A DNA stretch of 64,000 nucleotides. Origin: Rhodospira trueperi. GTDB lineage: Bacteria > Pseudomonadota > Alphaproteobacteria > Rhodospirillales > Rhodospirillaceae. The notes under the pieces are model-generated. The model did no database searches. It saw only the letters and a program-made list of their open reading frames with translations, and was not told the DNA's origin. Both the position numbers and the translations under genes were made by a program. Of this stretch, positions 8,249 through 17,583 are shown piece by piece; the stretch's first letter is position 1, and every line of letters starts with the position of its first letter. The stretch is taken from contig NZ_FNAP01000001.1 of assembly GCF_900101965.1 (NCBI RefSeq), forward strand, positions 62,001 through 126,000, written 5' to 3'.

Positions 8249-10171
8249 TCAGGGGGAGCCTGTCCTGACCGGTTCCAGTACGACGGTCTCCACCACGACC
8301 CCCGGGCGTTCCGGGATCAGGGTCAAATCCACTTGATGATGTCCCACGCGACGGACGCCCGGCAGTGTCGCCTCCAAAGCCACGGCCGCGCCGTCGTCGG
8401 GCAACACCAAGCGCCCGACGGGACGGCCGCGCCACGTCACCGTGAGCGTTTGCTGGCCGCTGACGGATCGGGCTCGCACGTCCAGTCGGCCATAGCCGAC
8501 CCGTGGCTCGACGTCGATGCGAAGCGTGGCCTGAGGGGCGGCAATGGCCCGGCCCTTGGCGTCGGGGCTGAAGGCGCCCCAACCGTCTCCGAAATAGCTG
8601 TCCGGGTCGGCGCCGTCGAAACGGATCTCGTGCCGCGTCGAGAAGCCGCGTCCCAGCCAGGCCTGGATGTCCGTCACGACCACGTCTCCGCCCCGCCGCA
8701 GCGTGTAGGTGTCGATCCGCTCCAGGCTGTCGAATGACTGGGCAAAGCGGGCAGTCGGGTCCTTCAAACGCCGTCCGGCCCCCATCAACAGCATGTCCCA
8801 ACCCTCGGCCCTGGTCAGGTCGAGGGTGAAGGCAAGGTTACGCGGGTCATTGGACAGCACCACCACCGGCAGCGCGCCGCCCACCGCACTGTCCACCTTG
8901 CCGCCCTCCACCCAATGCACGGCGGCGGCAAAGGTGTTCGGCCGCTCCAGCAGGCCTTCGGCCCTCAGATCATCGCGCAGGGCGCGCCATTCCAGGGCCT
9001 CGAGCGTCGGGTCCTTGTCCAGCGGCACCACGCGGGCAATCCAATTGGTGGCGATGTGGCTGCCGAGCACGACAATGACCAGCGCCGTGACCGCCACCGA
9101 GCCTGTCAGCCATGTCTTGGCGAGGCGCGGCCGCCGGTCCAGGCCGTCGGCCGCCAGCCGTCCGAGCAGCGGGAACAACATCAGGTAGCCGGGGGCCTGC
9201 CAGTGGAAATGGAACCCCAGCGGGGCCCAAAGCGCGACGACGGTGAAGAAGGCGACCGGGCCGACGGCCAGACAGACCAGGAACCAATCGCGCGGCGTGC
9301 CGGGACCGCGTGCCAGAGCCCGCACGAACACCCAGATCATGGGCAACCACACCCAGGGCAGCAGCCACGTCATCTGTCCGATCACGCTACGCAGCAGCCA
9401 TTCCGGGCGGATGCCGACGCTTTCCACGGATCGGCCGCCCTGGAACGCGAACGAGATCCAGTCGTTCTGGGCGTTCCAAACGAGCACGGGTGAGGCGATC
9501 AGCAGTGCCAGCATCAGCGCCGCATACGGGGCCGGATGGAGCAGCCAGCGCCGTTGCTCCGCACGGGTCAGCACGAACAAACCGGCTCCCGCGATCAGGA
9601 ACACGGCGTGATACTTCGACAGCAGCGTTAGCCCGAGACACAATCCCGCCAGCAGCCACCAGCCCCAGGCCCGCGCGCCCTCAGCGGGTTCGAGCAACAA
9701 CCGCGCCAGTATCCAGGCCGTCAGCAACCAGAACAGCATGAGCGGCCCGTCTGGCTGAAACCATCCCCCGACACTGATGGTGAACACGGCCGAGATGTTG
9801 AGAAGCAACGCCGCGTGGAACCCAGCCTCGGCGCTGAACAGGCGGCGGGTCAGCGTGAACAGGACCCATGTGGTGCCCGCGAACAGGGCGATGAACGGCA
9901 ACCGGATGATCGCCGGGTCGTCGCTGCCGGTCAGGTGCACCATGGCCCAGCCGATCCACAGGAACAGCGGCGGTTGGTCGAAATAGCTGAGGTGCAGGTC
10001 TCGCGCGGTGGCGAGGTAATAGGACTCGCCGTTGCCATAATCCATCAACACGCCCAGCCCGACGCGGATGATCGCGGTGATCGCGATCAGGGCGAGGGTG
10101 GCGCGGGCGGGATCGCGCGGGGTCAACCAGGATCGCGCGGCGGCGGGCGGGGCGGTATTGGTCAGGGTCAT
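8249..10171 (-). CDS. GT39/ArnT-like membrane glycosyltransferase
   Basis: 640-aa integral membrane protein of the dolichyl/undecaprenyl-phosphate sugar transferase superfamily (PMT/ArnT/YfhO-like). Such enzymes move a sugar from a lipid carrier to lipid A, glycan or protein on the periplasmic side. The first periplasmic loop carries ESYYLATARDLHLSYFDQPPL, the family region with the acidic catalytic site and D-x-PP motif. About ten hydrophobic helices follow to residue 385. The remaining roughly 250 residues are soluble, beta-rich and likely periplasmic, starting after SVAVTALVIVVLGSHIATNW. The acceptor cannot be deduced. It lies near the glycan block but on its own, convergent with the AbrB-type gene. 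Confidence 0.85.
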   Translation of the reverse strand: MTLTNTAPPAAARSWLTPRDPARATLALIAITAIIRVGLGVLMDYGNGESYYLATARDLHLSYFDQPPLFLWIGWAMVHLTGSDDPAIIRLPFIALFAGTTWVLFTLTRRLFSAEAGFHAALLLNISAVFTISVGGWFQPDGPLMLFWLLTAWILARLLLEPAEGARAWGWWLLAGLCLGLTLLSKYHAVFLIAGAGLFVLTRAEQRRWLLHPAPYAALMLALLIASPVLVWNAQNDWISFAFQGGRSVESVGIRPEWLLRSVIGQMTWLLPWVWLPMIWVFVRALARGPGTPRDWFLVCLAVGPVAFFTVVALWAPLGFHFHWQAPGYLMLFPLLGRLAADGLDRRPRLAKTWLTGSVAVTALVIVVLGSHIATNWIARVVPLDKDPTLEALEWRALRDDLRAEGLLERPNTFAAAVHWVEGGKVDSAVGGALPVVVLSNDPRNLAFTLDLTRAEGWDMLLMGAGRRLKDPTARFAQSFDSLERIDTYTLRRGGDVVVTDIQAWLGRGFSTRHEIRFDGADPDSYFGDGWGAFSPDAKGRAIAAPQATLRIDVEPRVGYGRLDVRARSVSGQQTLTVTWRGRPVGRLVLPDDGAAVALEATLPGVRRVGHHQVDLTLIPERPGVVVETVVLEPVRTGSP

Positions 10172-10300
10172 GAAGGCGGTCTCGCGGGGGGCACAGGGAA
10201 GCCTCAGCCTGCTACATCAGGGCGGGTCACGGGGCAACAGCCCGTTTGCGAAACGCGCCGTGCTGGCGGTCGCCTCCGTCATGGTGTGCAAAGGCCGCGT

Positions 10301-10600
10301 TCAGAGATCCTTGATCTCCGTCATGAAATCGGCGGCCACCCGCTGGTCTCGGAGTGGACGGACGGCGTCGATGGCTTCCCGGTAGATTGGGTGGTTGTGG
10401 TAGGCGTCGAGCGCCGCCCGGTCCTTGAACACCGCATGAACGACAAGGTCGATCTCGTTGCCGATCAGGTCGGACTTGAGGTTCTCCGAGACTTCCAGCG
10501 CCAGGACATGGGGGATCGTCGCCAGCCGTTGCAGCGCGGCACGGACGACGTCAAGGGAGTCAGAGGCATGAAGCGTGAACATCACGACATGACGGATCAT
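10301..10600 (-). CDS. Dabb-family stress-responsive alpha/beta-barrel protein
   Basis: The ATG at 10600 gives a 99-aa single-domain protein, MIRHVVMFTLHASDSLDVV, with the typical Dabb layout: a strand with the conserved His (position 4), a helix (AALQRLATIPHV), the middle strands with EIDLVVHAVFKD, the helix ALDAYHNHPIYREAI and a final strand. The frame is open upstream to 10768, but that extension is Arg/Cys-rich, has no domain similarity and is probably untranslated. Dabb proteins are small dimeric ferredoxin-like folds, some of which are enzymes; the biochemical role here is unknown. Confidence 0.82.
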   Translation of the reverse strand: MIRHVVMFTLHASDSLDVVRAALQRLATIPHVLALEVSENLKSDLIGNEIDLVVHAVFKDRAALDAYHNHPIYREAIDAVRPLRDQRVAADFMTEIKDL

Positions 10601-10793
10601 GGAACGAAGGGATCCTCGAACAAAGGGTGTCGAACGGCGGGCATCCTCCATCAACGCGAGGCCGGTGTCGAGCCCGGATCGACACCCCGCGCGCAAGGGG
10701 TTGAAATGCCATCGCGAGCGGAGTAGAAGAGCGTCCTTCCGTGCCCAACGGACCGCGATCTGGGTCATGAGCGGGCATGGAAGTCGACTGTGG

Positions 10794-10868
10794 GGGCGCG
10801 TAGCTCAGCGGGAGAGCACTACGTTGACATCGTAGGGGTCGCTGGTTCAATCCCAGCCGCGCCCACCA
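10794..10868 (+). tRNA. tRNA-Val (GAC)
   Basis: Complete cloverleaf: acceptor GGGCGCG pairs with CGCGCCC, a D-arm follows, the anticodon stem CTACG/CGTAG encloses TTGACAT with anticodon GAC, and the T-arm is GCTGG/CCAGC. The 3' ACCA is encoded. It is a single tRNA followed at once by a terminator. Confidence 0.96.
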
Positions 10869-10876
10869 TTTAAAAT

Positions 10877-10907
10877 GGCCGCTAATCCTTTGGGTTAGCG
10901 GCCTTTG
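10877..10907 (+). terminator. Terminator after tRNA-Val
   Basis: GGCCGCTAA (10877-10885) pairs with TTAGCGGCC (10895-10903), with two further pairs inside and a TTT loop. It is followed by the short T-rich run TTTG. It sits 9 nt after the tRNA. Confidence 0.75.
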
Positions 10908-10964
10908 TTCTGACCACACGCGAATGTGTGTGCGATCAGCGCGGCAGGCCATCGGCGGTGAGTC

Positions 10965-13043
10965 TCAGGGTCGCGGCGCTGTCGGCGAAACCTGAATCCG
11001 CAGGCCGGGGCCATCAGATCCCGATGGCGCGCCGAAAGGCCCGACCTCGCCGCGTTCCAGGCGAGCGCGCATTTCGGTGGCCTCCTCGACGCCTCGGTTC
11101 GCGGCCAGGTCCAGCCAGGCCCGGGCCGCGTCCGGATCGGCGGGTGTCCCCCGACCCTCCGCGACGAAGGCGCCCACCTTGTAGGTGGCCCAGGCGTTGC
11201 CGGCGCGGGCACCCAGGTGATACAGGGCCAGCGCCTGGGTGTCGTCCCGGGGCAAGCCAAGGCCGCGCTCGTGCAGGCTGCCCATGGCACCGAAGGCCGC
11301 ATCAACGCCCTGGGCGGCGGCACGTTGATACCATGCCCAGGCCGTGGCCGGATCGCCCGGCTGTCCGGCGACGCCCTGTTCGGCGGCCTTTCCGGCCTCG
11401 TACAGCGCCCAGTCGTGCCCGCCTTCAGCCGCCTTGCGGAAATGTGCGAACGCGGCTTGGACGGCGTCGGCGCCCTGTCCGTCGCGGGCCAGCAACCGCC
11501 CGAGCGCCGTGTGCCCCTGGGCGACGCCGCGCGCGGCGGCCTCTCGGTACCAGTGCCAGGCTTGCGCCGGGTCCGCCGGAATCGGCGCGGCGCCGTCCTC
11601 GAACAGCCGACCGAGTTCCAGGGCCGCCCATCCATGACCGGCGGCCGCTGCCTCCCGGAACAAAGCGTGCGCTGTCTCGGGGTCGGTGGGGCCGCCCTCT
11701 CCGCGCAGCACCATGCGGGCGAGGTCGTTGGTGGCCTGGGCGGCCGCTTTCCGCGCGCCGGTGGCGCGCACATGCTGGAACCAATGGCGCGCTATGGCGG
11801 GATCGGCCGGCAGGATGCCGTCCTGGCCGTCGCGGGCCAGCCGGGCCAGTTCAAGCGCGGCCGACGTATGGTCCGGAGCCACCTCGCCGAGAATGGCCAG
11901 CGCCCGCCGGGCCGAGCCAGCGTCGGCGCGCTTGAGCAACAGGCGTGCGGCCTCGACGGCCGCATGACCATGGCCGCGCGCGGCGGCCTCTAGGAACCAG
12001 TCGAGCGCGTCGTCGGCGCGTCCCTGATCCTCAAGCAAGTGCCCCATGTAGCGGGTGGCTTCGCCGTTGCCGGCTTCGGCGGCGACGCGCAGGTGATGGA
12101 CGGCCAATGTGGGGTCGGGCGGGACGCCGGGCGCGCCGTCGGCCAGCAGTTTGCCCAGGGTGGTGTGCGCGGTGGTGCGTCCGGCCTCGGCCGCGCGTTC
12201 GAGCAGGCGGCGGGCGCGGCGCGGATCGTGGGGCAGGGCATCGTCGGTGTCGAGCAGCGCCCGCGCCAGGGTGACGAGGACATGCGCGGGGGCCTTGCTC
12301 TCGACTCGGTCCAACAGGGCCAGTGCGCCCTGTCGGTCGACGGGAATGCCGTCACCCAACAGGCGCATGCGTGCCAGCGGCAGCGCCGCGCGGTCCTCGC
12401 CCGCGTCCACGGCCTCTTCCAGCAAGTCCGCTGCCCGGGCGGGATTTCGCGGGATGTGCCGGCCTTCCATCAGGACTTCGCCGAGTCGGAATTTCCCCAC
12501 CGGGTCGTCGTCCGCGACGGCCTCCTCGAGCAGGGCGAGTCCCTCGTCGCGCGCGGACGCGGCGGTGCCGGCCGGGGCGTCAGCCGCGCGGTCCAGCAGC
12601 AACCAGCCCAAGTCGGCCCGTGCGCGCCCGATGTCGGCCGCGACCGCCCGGCGCAGGAACGGCTCTGCCGCCGCCGGGTCCTTGTCCATGCCGCCCCAGC
12701 CGTACAGCAGGCTCATGCCCACGTAATGCGCGGCCGGGGCGTATCCGTCGGCCGCCGCCTTACGGGCCAGGGCCAGGGCCTCTTCCTGGTCGCGGGGGCC
12801 GAGAGCATCGGACCCATAGAGGTGGGCGAGTTGATAGGTGGCCTTGGCGTGGCCGGCGTCTGCCGCACGCGTCCAGGCCGCGAAGGCCCCGGCCGGATTG
12901 TCGTAAAGGTTTCGGCGGGCACCGTGCAGGTAGTAATGCCCCGCCAGTCCCCGCGCCAGAAAGCCGTCGGGGGCCATGGTGCAGGCCCCTGTGAGCACAC
13001 TCACGGGCAGAATGGCCGCCAGCGCCACCGAGATGCGCATCAT
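10965..13043 (-). CDS. Sel1-repeat lipoprotein
   Basis: About 692 aa from the ATG at 13043. That start places a lipoprotein signal (MRISVALAAILPVSVLTGAC, lipid-acceptor Cys near residue 21) at the N-terminus; further upstream starts are possible but lack ribosome-binding sites. Nearly all of the mature protein is tandem Sel1-like/TPR repeats of about 36-40 residues, each with an A....LG.L...G...P.D...A..W...AA..G pattern. They form a long solenoid for protein binding. Sel1 repeat proteins often act as scaffolds in envelope and exopolysaccharide systems. It is divergent from the large glycan-modification gene and shares a 140-bp AT-richer promoter region with it, suggesting a joint role (inference). 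Confidence 0.85.
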   Translation of the reverse strand: MMRISVALAAILPVSVLTGACTMAPDGFLARGLAGHYYLHGARRNLYDNPAGAFAAWTRAADAGHAKATYQLAHLYGSDALGPRDQEEALALARKAAADGYAPAAHYVGMSLLYGWGGMDKDPAAAEPFLRRAVAADIGRARADLGWLLLDRAADAPAGTAASARDEGLALLEEAVADDDPVGKFRLGEVLMEGRHIPRNPARAADLLEEAVDAGEDRAALPLARMRLLGDGIPVDRQGALALLDRVESKAPAHVLVTLARALLDTDDALPHDPRRARRLLERAAEAGRTTAHTTLGKLLADGAPGVPPDPTLAVHHLRVAAEAGNGEATRYMGHLLEDQGRADDALDWFLEAAARGHGHAAVEAARLLLKRADAGSARRALAILGEVAPDHTSAALELARLARDGQDGILPADPAIARHWFQHVRATGARKAAAQATNDLARMVLRGEGGPTDPETAHALFREAAAAGHGWAALELGRLFEDGAAPIPADPAQAWHWYREAAARGVAQGHTALGRLLARDGQGADAVQAAFAHFRKAAEGGHDWALYEAGKAAEQGVAGQPGDPATAWAWYQRAAAQGVDAAFGAMGSLHERGLGLPRDDTQALALYHLGARAGNAWATYKVGAFVAEGRGTPADPDAARAWLDLAANRGVEEATEMRARLERGEVGPFGAPSGSDGPGLRIQVSPTAPRP

Positions 13044-13105
13044 GGAGAAGTGAAGGATCCGTCCGTGCATGGGGATCGTCCGTGGATCGCGCAACAATGC
13101 TTGCA

Positions 13106-13135
13106 TTGTGAGGCTGCACTCAATCAAAATATCAT
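13106..13135 (+). promoter_or_regulatory. Candidate promoter for the glycan operon
   Basis: TTGTGA (13106-13111), an 18-nt spacer and TATCAT (13130-13135) lie in a locally AT-rich patch about 50 nt before the GTG at 13186. The match is moderate (4/6 and 5/6). The same patch may carry the divergent promoter of the Sel1 gene. Confidence 0.4.
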
Positions 13136-13185
13136 ATGTCATAAGGGGTGTGTCGAGAGCGGATCACAGGGCAGGGGGGCATTCG

Positions 13186-16100
13186 GTGCCGTTCGGACTG
13201 GCGCGGACGCTGGAACAGGCTCCGGGGGACGGAGAGGCGGCGCTGATCGCTCGCTTGCCGCCCGATGTGCGGGCACCGATCTTCCTGCCCACCGAGCGGA
13301 TTGCGCCGACTGATCGCATCAATGGCCTGCGGCGGGTGGTGGACCTGTACGAGGGGCGCTGGGCCGCTCAACACCGCCCGCGTCTCGCCGCCTTGCGCGA
13401 CCGTCACCAGGGCCAGCGAGTGTTTGTGCTTGGTAACGGGCCGAGCCTGCGGCGGGTGGACCTCGATGCCCTCGCCGGGCAGGTCACCATCGGCGTTAAC
13501 GGCCTGTTTCTGGCCTTCCCGGAGACCCGGTTCCGCCCGACCTACTACGTGGTCGAGGACCATCTGGTGGCGGAGGATCGGGCCGCCGAACTGAACGCCT
13601 TGCCGGCCGGGATCACGCGGCTGTTTCCGATCAATCTGGCCTATACGCTGGAGGAGGGATCGGACGTCATCTGGGTCGACCACCGGCCCCGCCCCGGCTA
13701 TCCGGATCGGTTCGACGTGTCGCTGGACGCGCTGGCCCGCACCTACGCGGGCTGCACGGTGGTCTTCACCTGCCTTCAGTTGGCGGTGTTCCTGGGCGCG
13801 CGCGAGATCGTGCTGTTGGGCGTCGACCTGGACTACGCCATTCCCGCCGACGTCGAACGCACGGACGGGGGCGGGCCGGGTGTGTTGGACATGGCCAGCG
13901 ACGATCCCAATCACTTCCACCCCGATTACTTCGGCAAGGGCAAACGCTGGCACGATCCCCAGGTGGAGAACATGGGGCGGGCGTTCGTGGCGGCGCGGGA
14001 CGCTCTGGCGGGCATGGGTGCGCGGCTGGTGAATGCCACGCCGGGTGGCCGTTTGGATTTGGTGCCGCGGGTACCTCTGGAGCGCGTTCTCGCGGACGAG
14101 ACGCCGCCGGAGCCGCGCCTTCTGGTGCTCGATCTCACGCCCGTGGGCGGGCTGTCGGCCACGGGTCAGGTCAAGGCGGCGCTGATGGCGCCGTGGCGCG
14201 GCGGGCGCCTGCTGGCGGTCACGCCGGACGCCGCGCCGGACCGCTTCACGGTGCATCATCCCGATGGCCGGACCGAGTCCGATCTGGACGCGGGAATGGC
14301 GGCGACCCGGGCGCGGGCCTTCGCGCCGGAGGCCGTGTACTACCGCCCGCAACCGACGCGGGGCCATCTGCACCCTCTGGCGCTTGATCTGATCGAGGGG
14401 CTGAACGTGCCCCTGATCCTGCACCTGATGGACGATTGGCTGGCGCTGCTGGCCCGCACCAATCCGCTGGTGCACGGGGTCTGGCACCGGGATCTGGAGT
14501 GGCTGGCGCGGCGGGCGGCGGTGCGGCTGGCCATCGGCGGGTCGATGGCGACCGCGTTCCGGGATCGCTACGGCGGCGGCGACTGGGAGGCGTTGGCTAA
14601 CGGTATTGATCCGGACGATTGGCCGGCGCGGGCGACACCGCCGGGCGATGGGTGTCCGACGCAGCCGTTCGATCTGGTGTACGCCGGCGCGCTGGCCGAG
14701 GATATGAACCGGGCCGCCGTGCGCGACGTGGCCGAGGCGGTGGACGCCGTCAACCGGGCCGCCGGGCGGGTGATGGTCCGCTTCGAGATCCGCGTGCTGC
14801 CGCCGTGGCGGGCGGCGGCGCGGGAACTGGCGTCCGGCCTCATGGGCGTGTCGGCGGCCGTGGCGGAACAGGAGGACCCGGCCCCCTATCGCGCCCGCCT
14901 GCTGTCGGCGGACGGGGTGCTGATCGCCTATGCGTTCGACGCGGACAGCCGCGCCTACACGCGCCATTCCCTCGCCAATAAGCTGCCCGAGGCGCTGGCG
15001 GCGGGCGCGGCCGTGCTGGCGTATGGGCCGGCCGATCAGGCGACCCTGGCCTGTCTGGCGGAGACGGACGCGGCCCTGATGGTGACGCGGCGCGATCCGT
15101 CGGCGCTGCGGGGCGCGTTGGAGCGTCTCGCGTCCGATCCGGCGTTGGTCGCGCGTCTGGGCAACGCGGGACGGCGATCCGCTCTCCGGGACTTCACCTT
15201 GGCCCCCCGCCGGGAGCGGCTGCGCGGGCTTGTTGGGCAGGTGACGGAGGGCCGGCGGATGTTGTCGGCCGATCATCCGCGTCTGGATGGCGCCCGCTTG
15301 GACGAGGCCGCGCTTCTGCTGGGTCTGGCTCGCTTTCAGACCACGGCGCCAGGCCGTCTGGTGGACGTGGGCGCGCACCGGGGCGGGTTCCTGGCGCCGT
15401 TCGCCGAGGCCGGCTGGTCCGTTCTGGCCATCGAGCCGGAGCCGGACAACCGCGCCGCCTTGCTGTCCCGCGTCAAGGACGATCCCGCCGTCACCGTCGA
15501 GGCGGTTGCCGTCTCCGACGCGGCCGCCGACGCCGCGCCGCTGTACACCGCGCCCGAAAGCACCGGCGTGGCTACCCTGTCACCCTTCCTGGACAGCCAC
15601 GGCGAAACCGCCCGGGTGCCGGTGGACACGCTGACCGCCGTGCTCGATCGTCACGGCATGGACCGCGTGGACGTGCTCAAGGTGGACGCCGAGGGCTGGG
15701 ACCTGCGCGTCCTGTTGGGGCTGGATTGGGAGCGCTGGCGGCCCCGCCTCGTGATGGTCGAGTTCGAGAACCGCAAGACGCTGCGGCTGGGATACTCTAT
15801 GGGCGATCTGGTGGCGCTGCTGGAGGGGCGCGGCTATCGGGTGTTCGTGAGCGAGTGGCATCCTGTCGTGCGCTACGGTGCGCGGCACGACTGGAGGCGC
15901 CTGTTCGCGTGGCCGCCCCGGGATCACGAGCCGCTCCCCGACGCCGATGCCTGGGGCAATCTGATCGCCGTGCATCTGGACGCCGGCCTGCCGGACGACG
16001 ACGCGCTGGCCGGCATGGTCCGGGCGGCCCTGACGGTGGAGCCGCACCCGAAGCCCATGCAGGATACCGAGCCGGTTTCGCAGCCCGCGTCCGAACCCGC

Positions 16101-17583
16101 CCCCAACATCCCGCCGCCCGATCCCTGGTGGCGGCGCGGTCGGCGTCTGGCCGGGGAAATGGCCGCGTTTCTGGGCGGGTGGCGGGCGCCGCCGGCTGTG
16201 GTCCTGGTCGGAGTCGCGGCCTCGGCGCCGTTGGTGCCGGCGCCGTGGTCGTCTGGGTTGGCGGCCGTGGCCATGGCTGGGGTGCTCGGGTTCGTCGCGT
16301 ATGGCCACGTGCGGGCGCGGCGCCTGGACAGGCTGGACCGGCACGCCCTCAAGCGTGACCTGGAGGCCAAGTTCAAGCGCCACATCGGGTGGGTGCGCGA
16401 CGATCTGGACGGGTTGGACGGGCGGCTTGATGCGCGCCAGTCGGGATTCGAGGACCGGATGGTGGCCGCACTCGACGCCGAGCGGCACGCCCGCGCGGCC
16501 GCCGACGCCCATCGCGAGGCGGCTCTGGTTGAAATGGTGGCGGCGACCAATGATCGTCTCGGGACGGTTGAGCGGAACCATAACGAGACTCTGGATCGGC
16601 TGGCCGCGCGCTATGACCGGGCGGCGCGGGGGATGGCGGAGGCCGTCGCCGGGCTGCGCGCCGATCTGTCCCGCGAGAACGCCGCCCGCGATGCGGCTTG
16701 GCGGGGTGCCGTCGCGGAGGTCGAGCGGGCCGCCGCGCGCGGCGACCGCGAGACTCTGACCGCCCTGTCCGAGACGCGGCAGCGCATGACCGCCGCCCTG
16801 GCATCGGTGCGGGGTGAACTCGACGCGGCGGTTCCGGCGCGGTTCCAGCCGTTTTCGCGCGCCCTTTCGGACGCCGATACGGCCCGTCTGCGGTCGGTCT
16901 GGCTGCCGGCGCTGGGACAGGCGGACATGACGCCCCAGGCTCTGGCCTATCTGGCCGATCAGGTGGTGCGGCTGGAACGCGTCGGCGGCGGCCGGCTGGC
17001 CTGTGCCCTGCCGGCGGCTCTGCTGCGCGCGTTGGCCGCCCGCGCCAGCCCCGGGCCGGATCTTCGGGCCATCGAGGTCGGTGTGCTGTTCGGGCTCGGT
17101 CTGGCGACGCTGGCGGTGGGTGGGGGCGGGCAGGGGCGGCGCCCGCGTCTGCTGGGCATCGATCCGCTGGACGGGGGCGGCTATGGGGCCGGCGTCGATG
17201 GGGTGACCGGGGTGCCGGTGACGGCCGCCGCCATGCGGGCGACGCTGGCGCGGGTCGGTCTGCCGCGCCGCGCCGTCACCCTGATCCGCCGGTGCAGTCA
17301 GGATCCGTTGGCCGTGGCCCGCGCGAAGGCCTGGGCCGGGCGGGACGGCATCGGGCTGCTGGTGCTGGACGGGCGCCACGACCGCGCCGGTCTGGCCGCC
17401 GACTGGACCCAGTTCGCGCCGCTGCTGCGCCCCGGTGGGCTGGCGCTGATCGACGACTGTGGCGCTGCCCCGTGGCCGGACGTCGCCCCGTTCGTGCGCG
17501 ATGTGGCGGCGCGGACGCCCGGGGTCCGCCTGCTGGGCACGGACTGGGACACGGCGGTGCTGCGCTGGGACGGCCCACCATGA
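13186..17583 (+). CDS. 1465-aa fused DUF115-like / GT4-like / FkbM methyltransferase / coiled-coil / methyltransferase protein
   Basis: The GTG at 13186 follows AGGGGGG at good spacing and is preferred over an ATG at 13069 that would overlap the promoter. Modules by approximate residue: 60-290, a DUF115/MptE/Maf-like domain (VFVLGNGPSL near 80, then LQLAVFLGAREIVLLGVDLDY); 310-710, a GT4-like glycosyltransferase (LILHLMDDW, LANKLPEALAAGAAVLAYG); 720-930, an FkbM-type SAM methyltransferase (LVDVGAHRGGFLAPF, VDVLKVDAEGWDLRVLLG); 1000-1040, hydrophobic hairpin; 1048-1220, Ala/Arg-rich coiled coil; 1290-1465, a second class I methyltransferase (AIEVGVLFGLGLATLAVGGG, LLRPGGLALIDDC). It is likely a membrane-anchored glycan assembly and methylation enzyme. 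Its stop overlaps the next start (ATGA). Domain limits are by eye, and the first domain could be a sugar transferase or a pyrophosphokinase-like fold. Confidence 0.82.
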   Translation: MPFGLARTLEQAPGDGEAALIARLPPDVRAPIFLPTERIAPTDRINGLRRVVDLYEGRWAAQHRPRLAALRDRHQGQRVFVLGNGPSLRRVDLDALAGQVTIGVNGLFLAFPETRFRPTYYVVEDHLVAEDRAAELNALPAGITRLFPINLAYTLEEGSDVIWVDHRPRPGYPDRFDVSLDALARTYAGCTVVFTCLQLAVFLGAREIVLLGVDLDYAIPADVERTDGGGPGVLDMASDDPNHFHPDYFGKGKRWHDPQVENMGRAFVAARDALAGMGARLVNATPGGRLDLVPRVPLERVLADETPPEPRLLVLDLTPVGGLSATGQVKAALMAPWRGGRLLAVTPDAAPDRFTVHHPDGRTESDLDAGMAATRARAFAPEAVYYRPQPTRGHLHPLALDLIEGLNVPLILHLMDDWLALLARTNPLVHGVWHRDLEWLARRAAVRLAIGGSMATAFRDRYGGGDWEALANGIDPDDWPARATPPGDGCPTQPFDLVYAGALAEDMNRAAVRDVAEAVDAVNRAAGRVMVRFEIRVLPPWRAAARELASGLMGVSAAVAEQEDPAPYRARLLSADGVLIAYAFDADSRAYTRHSLANKLPEALAAGAAVLAYGPADQATLACLAETDAALMVTRRDPSALRGALERLASDPALVARLGNAGRRSALRDFTLAPRRERLRGLVGQVTEGRRMLSADHPRLDGARLDEAALLLGLARFQTTAPGRLVDVGAHRGGFLAPFAEAGWSVLAIEPEPDNRAALLSRVKDDPAVTVEAVAVSDAAADAAPLYTAPESTGVATLSPFLDSHGETARVPVDTLTAVLDRHGMDRVDVLKVDAEGWDLRVLLGLDWERWRPRLVMVEFENRKTLRLGYSMGDLVALLEGRGYRVFVSEWHPVVRYGARHDWRRLFAWPPRDHEPLPDADAWGNLIAVHLDAGLPDDDALAGMVRAALTVEPHPKPMQDTEPVSQPASEPAPNIPPPDPWWRRGRRLAGEMAAFLGGWRAPPAVVLVGVAASAPLVPAPWSSGLAAVAMAGVLGFVAYGHVRARRLDRLDRHALKRDLEAKFKRHIGWVRDDLDGLDGRLDARQSGFEDRMVAALDAERHARAAADAHREAALVEMVAATNDRLGTVERNHNETLDRLAARYDRAARGMAEAVAGLRADLSRENAARDAAWRGAVAEVERAAARGDRETLTALSETRQRMTAALASVRGELDAAVPARFQPFSRALSDADTARLRSVWLPALGQADMTPQALAYLADQVVRLERVGGGRLACALPAALLRALAARASPGPDLRAIEVGVLFGLGLATLAVGGGGQGRRPRLLGIDPLDGGGYGAGVDGVTGVPVTAAAMRATLARVGLPRRAVTLIRRCSQDPLAVARAKAWAGRDGIGLLVLDGRHDRAGLAADWTQFAPLLRPGGLALIDDCGAAPWPDVAPFVRDVAARTPGVRLLGTDWDTAVLRWDGPP

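Noticed and set aside
10560..10952. Minus-strand frame across tRNA-Val
   Set aside because: Translates a tRNA complement (the typical GxxRTHxTS-like string) and has no protein features; same for frames across tRNA-Tyr, tRNA-Gly and tRNA-Trp.
13069..13185. Upstream ATG extension of the 1465-aa protein
   Set aside because: It would run through the shared promoter region and a non-conserved stretch; the GTG at 13186 has a strong ribosome-binding site.
12039..13313. 424-codon plus-strand frame opposite the Sel1-repeat gene
   Set aside because: Low complexity Gly/Arg/Gln content, while the minus frame shows regular Sel1 repeats and a lipobox.
13132..15378. 748-codon minus-strand frame opposite the 1465-aa protein
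   Set aside because: Arg/Gln/His-rich shadow without family features; the plus-strand frame has recognisable domains.
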